From NCBI GenBank assembly GCA_016926855.1, contig JAFGNT010000025.1, positions 1 through 63,926 of the forward strand: a stretch of 63,926 bases of DNA. Reading direction: 5' to 3'. This document shows positions 1-8,058 of this stretch, one piece after another. Each line of letters opens with the position of its first letter. The stretch's first letter is position 1. The notes beneath the pieces were generated by a model that was given only the letters and a program-made list of their open reading frames with translations, did no database searches and was not told the DNA's origin. The DNA is from Methanomicrobiaceae archaeon (GTDB lineage: Archaea > Halobacteriota > Methanomicrobia > Methanomicrobiales > Methanomicrobiaceae). The position numbers and the translations under genes were made by a program.

Positions 1-626
1 GAGATCAAGGATGCAATAACCGAACCAATCAGATAAGCAGATCCAACGGCAGCAAGACTGGGTCCGAAAAAGCCGAAAAAAATAATAATTATTACGACTT
101 GGACTACGATGTTTGTTATATTTACATAATTTTGTAGATCAAGTCGATTGTAGGCGAATAGCTGGACGGTGAAATTACCACTCCATGCTCGTATAAGGAA
201 GGATGCCATCACACCGAAAAAAAGGAAAACCGCACCTGTTTCTTGACCTGCTGGAACATCAAAGAATACAGGTACGTAATAAGATACAGCAATAACTGCT
301 GGAATCATCAATATGATAATTCCTGTAAGCCCGAAGAGTGCTGTATTGAATGTTCTATTTGCAGATACGTAATCCTCCCGCCCTAGATCGACTGTGAGAA
401 ATCGTGAAACGCTTGTATTAATGGATTGGACTACAAGGGCAACGAATCCAGTAATAGATGTGGCCAGAGGAATAAGGCCGTAGGCAGCGATGCCGAGGGT
501 GTCGATGAAATAGGGGACCAGCAGGAGGCCGATGACGATATTGACAAGGAAATAGGCGATATTTGCCGCAAGGTTGCGGGGGAGCTGGGAAGCAAATCTG
601 CTGTTTGTTTCCGAATCCGACTGCAC
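1..626 (-). CDS. Oligosaccharide flippase (Wzx/RfbX-like), 3' end outside window
   Basis: Partial gene whose C-terminal part lies beyond position 1; about 208 residues are visible and the frame stays open to the edge. It starts with GTG at 626, preceded by GAGGTG five to six bases upstream. The N-terminus (NRFAS-like segment, then QLPRNLAANIAYFLVNIVIG and LLLVPYFIDTLGIAAYGL) is typical of polysaccharide-biosynthesis flippases, which carry lipid-linked glycans across the membrane. Several hydrophobic segments of about 20 residues follow. Codon use changes abruptly: the first 65-70 codons (420-626) are GC-rich like the core genes, whereas the rest is AT-rich, which suggests a recombinant gene. 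Neighbouring glycosyltransferase genes fit a surface-glycan role. The substrate is unknown. Confidence 0.85.
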   Translation of the reverse strand, partial: MQSDSETNSRFASQLPRNLAANIAYFLVNIVIGLLLVPYFIDTLGIAAYGLIPLATSITGFVALVVQSINTSVSRFLTVDLGREDYVSANRTFNTALFGLTGIIILMIPAVIAVSYYVPVFFDVPAGQETGAVFLFFGVMASFLIRAWSGNFTVQLFAYNRLDLQNYVNITNIVVQVVIIIIFFGFFGPSLAAVGSAYLIGSVIASLI

Positions 627-975
627 GGTGACACCTCGACTGGAGAATACTGATCAAATAATAAACTGGGTAGTATTTCAATTGTTGATTACAGATGCTT
701 GAACCACATCACACTCGAATATCGTTCATCCTACCAATCAAACGATTTTTACTATACCATTTATGATATTATTCCCTAATTTATTAGGGAATTTATATCT
801 AATGATAAGGCCGATATTAATCAGTCTTTTCGTATTAATACGCTGATATGGCAATATTTATAAAATGAGCAGTTTTGTCTCTTACGGGCTTGAAGCATGG
901 ATGACTCCGGAGGATTCACAAATAAGGAAAGGATTGCATGAATTTTATGCATGAATTCATGGAATCACTTGAAAC
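627..975. other. AT-rich intergenic region upstream of the flippase
   Basis: No convincing gene. It contains a perfect inverted repeat at 771-792 (arms ATTCCCTAA and TTAGGGAAT around TTTA), a 12-bp palindrome CGTATTAATACG at 831-842, and TATA-like stretches readable on the minus strand near 652-668 and 854-864. The nearer TATA-like element would give a nearly leaderless flippase transcript. Confidence 0.5.
771..792. repeat. Perfect inverted repeat, 9-bp arms, 4-base centre
   Basis: The arms ATTCCCTAA and TTAGGGAAT are exactly complementary and flank TTTA. The repeat lies in the spacer between the flippase start and the end of the preceding minus-strand gene. It could be an operator for the flippase or a transcription-termination hairpin for the gene ending at 976. 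Confidence 0.55.
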
Positions 976-1767
976 TCACGAACCAACTAGGCCATCAGAA
1001 ACCACCGAAAACACAAGAACAAGATTTTTCCCTTTTTCCGGAGCACTGCCCAACATCGCAACCGTCTGCGAAAATCCAAGTGCCAGCAGCGATGCGATCA
1101 AACTGCACACCGGGCAGGGGGCCATGGTGCAGCATTTGGGGGACTCGTTACGGATTTGGGTGCAGCCGGCGAGGAAGCGGTATTGGTGGAGGGTGATGTT
1201 GATGTGGTCGGCGTTCCGGGCCAGGGTGACGGAGTCGGCGACCTCGAGGATGTCAGTGAGCACCTCCTGGATGGTCTCGAAGAGGGCGGGTTCGCTTTCG
1301 GGGATTGTGAGGTGGTGGTCGTCCTCGAGCATCTGGAGGATGGGGATGCCTGCCGGGACGCTCACCATCCCGGCGGTGTCTGCTCCGAGCAGGAAGGTGC
1401 CATCGGCCGCAAGGTCGGGGGGGTGGAATTCTGACACCGGGTTGTACTGCATCACCTTCGCCGGGGAGTCCGTGGTGCCGGGCACGAAGTGGGCGTTACC
1501 GGTGATGCCCAGATCGGCCATGAACCGTGCCTGGTTGATGATGGCCTGGGTGGGGAGGAGGGAGACGAATGCGGGGATGGGGTCGCCAAGCTTTGCGAAC
1601 AGGGTGAGGAAGAGGCCCCCCACAAAGCAGGCGAACCCCAGGAGAACCAGGGTCGCACTGGTGAAATCCCCCCGGTCGGTGAAGGCGACGATGATCAGCA
1701 CGACGGCGCTCATCAGGAGGAGGACCAGTCCTGATGTGGGATACGGTGAAAGGTTTCGCGGTTTCAT
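976..1767 (-). CDS. Two-TM membrane protein, paralogue of the gene at 4564-5442
   Basis: Protein of 263 residues starting at ATG 1767, which overlaps the TGA of the upstream gene. Two adjacent membrane segments lie at about residues 10-30 and 35-55, followed by a soluble domain. It aligns with the protein at 4564-5442 along most of its length: GRGD/DRGD between the helices, the ARFMADLGI/ARMFADLGI segment, and a VSVPAG motif. Unlike the paralogue it has a cysteine-rich stretch near the C-terminus, a single Cys followed about ten residues later by CCTMAPCPVC, which resembles a metal or redox site. It is the last gene of a truncated copy of the DUF58 operon. Function unknown. It may be expressed poorly because the upstream genes of this copy are broken. 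Confidence 0.65.
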   Translation of the reverse strand: MKPRNLSPYPTSGLVLLLMSAVVLIIVAFTDRGDFTSATLVLLGFACFVGGLFLTLFAKLGDPIPAFVSLLPTQAIINQARFMADLGITGNAHFVPGTTDSPAKVMQYNPVSEFHPPDLAADGTFLLGADTAGMVSVPAGIPILQMLEDDHHLTIPESEPALFETIQEVLTDILEVADSVTLARNADHINITLHQYRFLAGCTQIRNESPKCCTMAPCPVCSLIASLLALGFSQTVAMLGSAPEKGKNLVLVFSVVSDGLVGS

Positions 1768-2100
1768 AGGAATTCCTCCAGAGATCGGGTGGATGCGTGG
1801 TTCCACACGAGGATCGCGAAGACGCTGAACAGGGAGAGTATTGCGGCCGCCGCCAGGGGGACCTGCACGTGGTGGAAGTGCGGGAAGAGCAGATACGCAC
1901 TCCCCGCCAGCAGAAGGCCGAGAAGCAGCAGCATGGCGAAGAGTTCGCCGGGGGGCCGCTACGAATACTGCCTGGTAGAGGAGACCCAGCACCACACCCT
2001 GGATGAGGAGGGCGACGGTGAGATTGAACTGCCCGGCGACGACCACGGCGATCTCGCCGGCGCAGAGCAGGGAGAGAACCCGGACGGATCTGTGTTCCAT
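1765..2100 (-). pseudogene. Small membrane protein, frameshifted copy
   Basis: Begins MEHRSVRVLSLLCAGEIAVV and matches the protein at 5439-5780 (KETPFLALALAEIAVIAAGQ) over its first half. The frame is lost in a GC-rich stretch with a run of G on the plus strand near 1950-1957. In another frame the downstream part continues as a plausible membrane segment (GELFAMLLLLGLLLAGSAYL) and ends in EEFL-stop, with the TGA overlapping the next ATG. A single-base indel in the homopolymer explains the break. It may be a true mutation or a sequencing error. Confidence 0.7.
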
Positions 2101-2532
2101 TCAGATCACCTCGATGTTGCCGAATCCCCACCCGGACGCTCGCCTCTCGACCGGCGGCGAATACACCTCTTCGGGGATGTGCAGCCGGGTATCCATGCGG
2201 AGGCGGTTCGCAAGACGCGTGATGATCTGCAGGTGGCTGGCATCCCCGGTGGTGAGAGTGTAGAGAAGAATTTCGGTTGATTCCGTGGAATGGAAGGAGT
2301 TGAGCATCTGCGACTCGAAGAGAGACACTTTGCGGAAATCCAGGAAATGTCCCATGATTTCATGAACCCGTGCGGACAGGGGGGATGCCGGGAGAGGGCC
2401 GGTTTCTTCCCGGGCCTGCCGGAATGTCCCCGTACTCCGGTAGCCGTAGAGGTGCAGGAGGCGATCGGTCGGGGTGAGCCCATTGAGAAACTGGAGGGCA
2501 TCGGGTGCATCGCTGCCAACAATCGAATGCAT
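2101..2532 (-). pseudogene. C-terminal fragment of a DUF58 protein
   Basis: The 143 codons align with the last 140 residues of the intact DUF58 protein at 5777-7078. Corresponding segments are DALQFLNGLTPTDRLLHLYG versus ALMAFLRSLEPQDRMVRFFR, then LFESQM versus PFERQI, TGDASHL versus DGDTSHI, and GFGNIEVI versus CGISGVEVV. The membrane helices and the DUF58 core are missing: homology stops near 2535, exactly where glycosyltransferase-like sequence begins on the other strand. It is followed by the same two downstream genes as in the intact operon, so this is a truncated duplicate of the operon tail. Confidence 0.75.
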
Positions 2533-3004
2533 AAAGTGTCAATCCATATTGCTGGGGTTGGAGCAGAACTAACTCATCTCCAAAACCTGGCCATAAACCT
2601 TGGTATCAGCGATCGTGTAGTCTTCCACGGTTTTCTGACCGGCAAATCCCTTGATGCTCTTTTTGACCAGTGCCATATCGCTGTGGGAAATCTCGGAATT
2701 CACAGGAAGGGGCTGACGCAGACATCTGAGTTGAAGGGGAGGGAGTACTGCGCCAGAGGGATCCCTTATATTTTAGCATGGCCGACCCTGATTATCCTGC
2801 AGATTTTCCATATATCCTCCACTTCCCACCCAATGAGGCCCCAATTGATATCGATAGGGTCCTATCGTTCGCGAATGAAGTCTGTGCTGACCCCGAACAC
2901 CCGCTAAAGATGCGCCGCTACGCTGAGGAATACCTCGACTGGCCGTGAAGATGAAGAAACTCAAGGATTTTCTGGAAATACTTGTCAGAGAGAACGAAAT
3001 TTAA
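2530..3004 (+). pseudogene. Glycosyltransferase family 4 C-terminal remnant
   Basis: From about 2530 the plus strand reads as the C-terminal half of a GT4-type glycosyltransferase: IHIAGVGAEL, then RVVFHGFLTG, then ELKGREYCARGIPYI. The frame is lost near 2779 and resumes one base away (ADPDYPADFPYILHFP, then KMRRYAEEYLDW). It is lost again near 2945 and resumes as KMKKLKDFLEILVREN-stop at 3004. The N-terminal half is absent. The truncation point coincides with the end of the DUF58 fragment, so one rearrangement probably broke both genes. The sugar substrate cannot be deduced. Confidence 0.75.
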
Positions 3005-3590
3005 AGTACGCGAAAACCAGGATTATTCCTGTAATACCCAAAAGAATCAAGATTTCCTAAAGCACCTATTGTTGGGTGCAAATGAAGGGAGAGATGCCTT
3101 CAGGGTCGTCTGGGGAGCGGAAAACTAGAACTCTAGCGAAAATGGTGTCCAGAGATCGCCTTCGGCAGATGACGACACCTCAGATCGCATCAACGCCTGC
3201 TACAAGGATCTTCATCACTGGATAACAGCCCTCAACACTCGCGATATTGAAACTTAAAATCCCATTCTTCTACAATAACCAAATGATTTCGACTAATTCT
3301 TTTGAAATAAATTGGCACCAGAGAAATAAAAGTAAATGAGTGTTTCATCTGGGCAGTATCAAGCGCCTAATGGGGTATAACATATTATTGCCAATTTCGC
3401 ACGAAATATCCTGCATAAACTAATTTTAAATTCAACTAATTTTTCCTTTGCTTTATCGCATATTGTCGCGATGAATTTAACAACCTAAAATCACCCCATA
3501 CTTGGAATTGAATATAATCATTGGTAATATATTCCCATAATAGGTCACCCAGGTTTATATAATAAAGCGCCCATACAACCCTGGAATATA
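3005..3590. other. AT-rich intergenic region, gene remnants possible
   Basis: No intact gene seen. One frame from about 3000 to 3256 stays open apart from a single TAG near 3128 (visible pieces QDFLKHLLLGANEGRDAFRV and INACYKDLHHWITALNTRDI). I do not recognise these, and the open length is not far from chance. The segment 3257-3550 is AT-rich and leads to the promoter of the next gene. Confidence 0.4.
3552..3564 (+). promoter_or_regulatory. Archaeal TATA box for the GT2 gene
   Basis: TTTATATAATA begins at 3554, about 35 bases before the GTG at 3591. Transcription would start roughly 25 bases downstream, giving a transcript with almost no leader. No ribosome-binding site is needed or seen before this GTG. 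Confidence 0.6.
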
Positions 3591-4586
3591 GTGGATGTGG
3601 TATTATTGGGTGCAGATATTGAGGGGCTTCGATCTCGTATCATCGCTCAGGGTTCGGTAATTGATGAAATCCAGAAATTTATTGAACTTTATCCAGAGTC
3701 AAAAATACACAGCCTTGCAGCCTTGCCAGCATATAATGAGGAAAAATATATTGCCAAAACCATCCTTGGTGCGAAAAAGCATGTTGATCTCGTTGTTGTT
3801 ATCGATGATTTCTCCTCTGATACCACCGCCGAAATTGCCGAGGCATTGGGAGCAATGGTCATTCACCATGACATAAACACGGGGTATGGGGGTGCGCTCC
3901 GGACAATATTCAACACAGCCCGTGAACTCGGGGTAGAGAAACTCGTTACCCTCGATGCTGAATGGCAGCATAATCCAGATGAAATCCCTAAACTTCTTGC
4001 ACCCCTCAATAACGGGTCGGATATAGTCATCGGTTCACGATTTCTGGAAGGATATAGAGTTTTCTCCGAACAATCCAACAAGATCCCAAAATATCGCAAA
4101 TTCGGCATGAAAATCCTCGATGTTGCCACTAATTTTGCTGGAGAACTTTCAGTATCCGATTCGCAGAGCGGGTATCGTGCCTATGGAAAAAAAGCTATCC
4201 GGGCACTCCAAATTCAGGGAAATGGCATGTCGGCGGGTTCTGAAATCCTCGTCCAAGTCAATGATCACGGTCTTAACGTACAGGAGGTACCAATTAACGT
4301 TCGTTATGATATCGAGGATACTTCCAGCCAGCAACCATTGTATCACGGGTTAGATGTTCTCAGGAACCTAATTTCGCTGATCACGATCAGAAAACCAATG
4401 TGGTTTTTTGGGATTCCCGCGGTAATTCTGGCAACATCAGGAATTAGTTCTGGGATTTGGGTTTTTCCAGAATACTATCATACATATTCATTCCACTACA
4501 TCGTCTTCATCGGAAGCGTCACGGCCCTTATACTGGGCTCGATCCTCGCAACATGTGGACCATCTATTCGCCCTCAATTTCAGTAA
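3591..4586 (+). CDS. GT2 glycosyltransferase, polyprenyl-phosphate type
   Basis: Protein of 331 residues starting with GTG. The GT-A fold motifs are clear: ALPAYNEEKYI near residue 45, VVIDDFSSDTT near 70, LDAEWQHNPDEIPKL near 125, GSRF near 148 and QSGYRAY near 190. The family usually moves a sugar from a nucleotide donor to a polyprenyl phosphate at the cytoplasmic face. Two C-terminal membrane segments (about 270-292 and 300-320) fit. The protein ends with an unusual RPQFQ tail that overlaps the end of the convergent gene by 23 bp, so the last residues may have been replaced. Base composition is AT-rich, unlike the core genes, which suggests acquisition with the neighbouring glycan genes. 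Acceptor and sugar are unknown. Confidence 0.85.
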   Translation: MDVVLLGADIEGLRSRIIAQGSVIDEIQKFIELYPESKIHSLAALPAYNEEKYIAKTILGAKKHVDLVVVIDDFSSDTTAEIAEALGAMVIHHDINTGYGGALRTIFNTARELGVEKLVTLDAEWQHNPDEIPKLLAPLNNGSDIVIGSRFLEGYRVFSEQSNKIPKYRKFGMKILDVATNFAGELSVSDSQSGYRAYGKKAIRALQIQGNGMSAGSEILVQVNDHGLNVQEVPINVRYDIEDTSSQQPLYHGLDVLRNLISLITIRKPMWFFGIPAVILATSGISSGIWVFPEYYHTYSFHYIVFIGSVTALILGSILATCGPSIRPQFQ

Positions 4587-5442
4587 AGGTATACAATACT
4601 GAACGACTGTTCGGTTCGTGTATATTCTGTTCATAATGATAGGATTTCTGTAATCCTGCTACCAAAAAAACAGCAAGAAGGCTTGGGATGGGTTCAGGTA
4701 CCACTGTATAGATTATTCCACCCTGATTGTGAGAGCCATCTGCAGACACATCAGAATGCCGAATAATTAACGAAGAGTCCGAACGCTCGATTGCGAGGTC
4801 TTCCCCAACATTGAGGATATCCCTTGCAATCTCCTGCAGTAGGAGAAATAGCAGCCCTTTATCATCGGGAACATGAACTCCGTACTTATCCTTGAGAAGT
4901 GAGAATACCGGCCACCCGGCCGGCACCGAAACAACCCCAATCTTCCCATCCTGCTCAAAAAACACCGTTTCGCCACCTTTCCCCCCCACGGGCAAGGGCC
5001 ACGGCACATCCGTCCCCTCGGCCATATTCACCTGCATAACCGCCGCAGGCCAGCCGTCCGCCGGGTCCACCGGCACAAACACCGCGGGCCCGTGAATCCC
5101 TAAATCAGCAAACATCCTCGCACTGTTGATCGAGCCCGCGGCCCCCATGGCCATCGCTATCTCGGGATCGATGCCGGGCCGGCGGGCAGAGGAGAGCACG
5201 AAGAGCGAGCCGAAGAAGCAGGCGACGGCGGCGAGGATGAGCATGGCAGTCGTGAGGTCGCCCCGGCCGGCAAACAGGGCGAGGAGGAGCAGGCAGGCCG
5301 CCGCTATGAGCAGGGTGACGACCGCGAACCGGGTGGATACTGCGGTCCGCTTCATCTGTGCCATGGAGAGGCCGGGCCGCGAGGGGGCGGCCGTCTTGGC
5401 CGTTTCGGGGCTGTCGGGAGTGGTCGGTGTGTCGGGAGTCAT
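4564..5442 (-). CDS. Two-TM membrane protein, last gene of the DUF58 operon
   Basis: Protein of 292 residues: a Pro/Thr-rich N-terminal tail (1-35), two adjacent membrane helices (about 39-59 and 64-83) joined by GRGD, and a soluble domain with an IGVVSVPAGWPVFSLL motif. Its ATG overlaps the stop of the upstream gene by four bases. It is a paralogue of 976-1767 but lacks that protein's C-terminal cysteines. The N-terminal half is GC-rich and the part after about 5000 is AT-rich, so recombination within the gene is possible. Function unknown. Its fixed position behind MoxR and DUF58 suggests that it takes part in whatever the MoxR ATPase assembles at the membrane. Confidence 0.75.
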   Translation of the reverse strand: MTPDTPTTPDSPETAKTAAPSRPGLSMAQMKRTAVSTRFAVVTLLIAAACLLLLALFAGRGDLTTAMLILAAVACFFGSLFVLSSARRPGIDPEIAMAMGAAGSINSARMFADLGIHGPAVFVPVDPADGWPAAVMQVNMAEGTDVPWPLPVGGKGGETVFFEQDGKIGVVSVPAGWPVFSLLKDKYGVHVPDDKGLLFLLLQEIARDILNVGEDLAIERSDSSLIIRHSDVSADGSHNQGGIIYTVVPEPIPSLLAVFLVAGLQKSYHYEQNIHEPNSRSVLYTFTEIEGE

Positions 5443-5780
5443 GGGGCACCCCGGAATGTGCGGGTGATATGGTATTCATAGAGCCGTACGAGAAAGATTG
5501 CGGCAAGGGCGGTGGCGGCGAGGATTAAAAGCGGCATCGCGGCATGGCGGTAGAAGACCGCGAGGGCTATGGCGGGGAAGAGGGAGAGGGCGAGGGCGGG
5601 CGCTCTCAGATGCCTCCCGGCAGGGGCCCCTCCGCCGGACATCAGGAACGCGAAACCTGCGAGGGCAACGGCCTGGAGCGCAATTGCGGCCCCAAGGCTG
5701 TACTGGCCCGCCGCGATGACCGCAATCTCGGCAAGGGCGAGGGCGAGGAAGGGGGTCTCCTTCGCCGTGAGGGGCTTCAT
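5439..5780 (-). CDS. Small multi-TM protein of the DUF58 operon
   Basis: Protein of 113 residues made almost entirely of hydrophobic segments (about 10-28, 32-50, 58-75 and 78-98). I chose the ATG at 5780 because it overlaps the TGA of the DUF58 gene by four bases; an upstream in-frame ATG at 5813 would lie inside that gene. Its own stop overlaps the next start in the same way, so translation is probably coupled. The frameshifted copy at 1765-2100 is its paralogue. No known domain is recognised. Confidence 0.75.
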   Translation of the reverse strand: MKPLTAKETPFLALALAEIAVIAAGQYSLGAAIALQAVALAGFAFLMSGGGAPAGRHLRAPALALSLFPAIALAVFYRHAAMPLLILAATALAAIFLVRLYEYHITRTFRGAP

Positions 5781-7078
5781 GCGGGGACCACCTCCACTCC
5801 GGAAATACCGCATCCTCGGGCCCTCCTGCGGAGCGACGGCGTGGCGGCGGCAGCCGGAACATGGAGCACGGTCTCCTTCGAGAGGAGATCGGCCTGCCCG
5901 GCAATCATCCCGATATGGCTTGTGTCACCGTCGAACAGGGAGAATATGGCGACGTCGGTTCCCCGGACGGCGTGGAGCACGCGGGCGATCTGGCGCTCGA
6001 AGGGCGTCATGCGCCGGGCCGCGGCCGCCTTCTTTCTGAGGGTGGTGATCCGGTGCGCGGCCGCTTCACCGTCCGATCCGGGGGCGGCGGCAAGGATGGG
6101 AGGCCGGGCGAGGAGGCCCGGATGGCGGAAGAAGCGCACCATGCGGTCCTGCGGTTCGAGGGACCGGAGAAATGCCATGAGTGCATCCTGCTCCCCGCCG
6201 GCGGGCAGGAACCTGATAATGTTACCGCCGGAGACGACGAGGATGTCGCACTCCTTCTGCTGCCGGAGAGTGGCTGCGGCCGCCCCTGCCGCCGCTTCAC
6301 GGAGCCGGGCGAAATCGCCTGCGGGAAAGGAAACGGCACGGTCGGGCACGTCGACGACGATGAGCGAGCCTGCGCTCTCCCGGCCCATGAAGTCGCGGAC
6401 GTACAGGGTGTCGTGCTTTGCGGAGAGTTTCCAGTCGATGGTCTTCGGGTCGTCGCCGAAGAGGTACTTGCGGAACGACCGGATCCCGTAGCCCCGGAGC
6501 GGGGTGATGCGGGGGACGTCCATATCGCCGTACGCGTCATCGCCCGTCAGCAGATCCTGCGGCAGCGGGAAGACCCGGATTGCCGGAATGCAAAACCGCT
6601 CGTTTTCGAGCAGGAACCCGCCGGTAAAGAAGGGATCCGCAACCGCGAGGCGTATCCCTCCGAAAACCTGCTCGCCGCTCGCCATGCAGCGGATGGTATA
6701 GTGCATTGTTACGGTCCGGGAGGAGTCCCGGCCCGGATCCAGCCGCACGAAAGGCTCCCCGCCGGTGGCCGGGGCCGACGCGGGTGCGAGATCGGTGAGT
6801 GTTGCGGCCGTGCCGGCCGGAAGCGTGAGCGTGGCCGAGAGAGTGACGGGGACGACACTTCCCTGCCGGACGAAGAGGTATGCGGGCTCCCGTTCGATGG
6901 TGAGGGAGCCAGCGATGTCGCGGGCGGCGAACAGCGTTGTCACCGCCCGGAGGGCGAGGAAGAAGACGAGCGAGCCTGCCGCCAGCACCGCCGGGATGTC
7001 GTCGGTCAGGTAGGCGAAGAAGACGAGGACAAAAACGAGCGCCACGATGCCGGCGGTGCACCGTGTCGGCCGGATCAT
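5777..7078 (-). CDS. DUF58 domain membrane protein
   Basis: Protein of 433 residues with two N-terminal membrane helices (about 9-28 and 30-48). A beta-rich region follows, then the DUF58 signature near residues 195-230 (GYGIRSFRKYLFGDDPKTID followed by WKLSA). The C-terminal part resembles a von Willebrand A-like fold. DUF58 proteins are almost always encoded next to MoxR ATPases, as here, and are thought to work with them in maturing or assembling membrane or surface proteins; the target is unknown. The start overlaps the stop of the MoxR gene by four bases. The gene appears intact, whereas its duplicate at 2101-2532 is only a C-terminal stub. Confidence 0.9.
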   Translation of the reverse strand: MIRPTRCTAGIVALVFVLVFFAYLTDDIPAVLAAGSLVFFLALRAVTTLFAARDIAGSLTIEREPAYLFVRQGSVVPVTLSATLTLPAGTAATLTDLAPASAPATGGEPFVRLDPGRDSSRTVTMHYTIRCMASGEQVFGGIRLAVADPFFTGGFLLENERFCIPAIRVFPLPQDLLTGDDAYGDMDVPRITPLRGYGIRSFRKYLFGDDPKTIDWKLSAKHDTLYVRDFMGRESAGSLIVVDVPDRAVSFPAGDFARLREAAAGAAAATLRQQKECDILVVSGGNIIRFLPAGGEQDALMAFLRSLEPQDRMVRFFRHPGLLARPPILAAAPGSDGEAAAHRITTLRKKAAAARRMTPFERQIARVLHAVRGTDVAIFSLFDGDTSHIGMIAGQADLLSKETVLHVPAAAATPSLRRRARGCGISGVEVVPA

Positions 7079-8049
7079 GGCACCTCGACCGTATCGAGGA
7101 TTTCCGCGACGACCCGTTCGGTGGTGATGCCCGCAATCTCCGCCTCGCGGGTGAGGAACATCCGGTGCGGAAACGCGAGCGGGGCGACCTTCTTGATATC
7201 ATCGGGGAGGACAAAGTCGCGGGAATCGAGGACCGCGCTCGCTTTCGCCCCCCGCAGGAGCGCAATCGTCCCGCGGGAGCTTGCCCCGAGATAGATGTCG
7301 CTGTGGGTGCGGGTGGCCATCACGAGGTCCCGGATGTACTCCTGCAGATGGGGCTCGATATGTACGTTTCTCGCATTCGTGATGTACTCGAGGATCCGCT
7401 CGGAATTGAGGATCGGCTGCAGCCGGTTGATGAACGGTTTCCAGTCCAGCACGCCATCATGCTCCCGGTGGAGGATCTCGAGCTCCTCGTCGGATCCCAG
7501 GTAATTCGCCTTGATCGAGAACATAAAACGGTCCTTCTGCGTCTCGATGAGGGGGAACGTGCCCTCCTGTTCATAGGGGTTCTGGGTAGCGATGGCGAAG
7601 AACGGGCGTTCTATAGGAAGGGTGATGCCGTCGATGGTCGTCTGCCTCTCACCCATCGCTTCGATAAACGCACTCTGGCTCTTGGGGGGGAGACGGTTGA
7701 TCTCGTCGATCAAAACGATGTTGGAGAAGATCGGGCCTTTTTTCAGCACGAACTCGCGGGACCCCTGGTCCCAGACGCGGATGCCCGTGATATCGGCCGG
7801 CTGGATATCCACCGCACACTGCACCCTGCGGAAATCGCAGCCCATCAGCGCCGACATCGCCTTGACAAGCGTCGTCTTCGCTGTGCCGGGCACGCCCTCG
7901 ATTATAATGTGCCCCTCGGAAAGGAGGCCTATTAAGATGATTTCGATAAGGTCCCGGTTCCCTACTATCAGCTGGCTGACACCTTCCTCTATAGCGAGCA
8001 GGGTCGTTGCCATTGCCGTCAATTCGTCCTCGGGTATTCGCTCGTACAT
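7075..8049 (-). CDS. MoxR family AAA+ ATPase
   Basis: Protein of 324 residues with a Walker A motif (GVPGTAKTT) near residue 57, a Walker B motif (VLIDEINRLPPKSQSA) near residue 120, and sensor segment FAIATQNPYEQEGTFPL near residue 150. Length and motif order match the MoxR family, cytoplasmic ATPases acting as chaperones that activate or assemble partners. The gene lies between DUF4350 and DUF58 genes and overlaps the latter by four bases, so the partner is likely the DUF58 protein. No degradation is visible in this copy. Confidence 0.95.
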   Translation of the reverse strand: MYERIPEDELTAMATTLLAIEEGVSQLIVGNRDLIEIILIGLLSEGHIIIEGVPGTAKTTLVKAMSALMGCDFRRVQCAVDIQPADITGIRVWDQGSREFVLKKGPIFSNIVLIDEINRLPPKSQSAFIEAMGERQTTIDGITLPIERPFFAIATQNPYEQEGTFPLIETQKDRFMFSIKANYLGSDEELEILHREHDGVLDWKPFINRLQPILNSERILEYITNARNVHIEPHLQEYIRDLVMATRTHSDIYLGASSRGTIALLRGAKASAVLDSRDFVLPDDIKKVAPLAFPHRMFLTREAEIAGITTERVVAEILDTVEVP

Positions 8050-8058
8050 GAAAGTCGC

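Noticed and set aside
2290-2907. A 205-codon plus-strand open frame spanning the DUF58 fragment and the glycosyltransferase relic.
   Set aside because: Its first 80 codons are antisense to the DUF58 fragment and only the later part resembles a glycosyltransferase. It is an accident of the junction.
5861-7294. Long plus-strand open frames opposite DUF58 and MoxR (up to 477 codons).
   Set aside because: They are shadows of strongly supported minus-strand genes in GC-rich DNA, with no recognisable domain.
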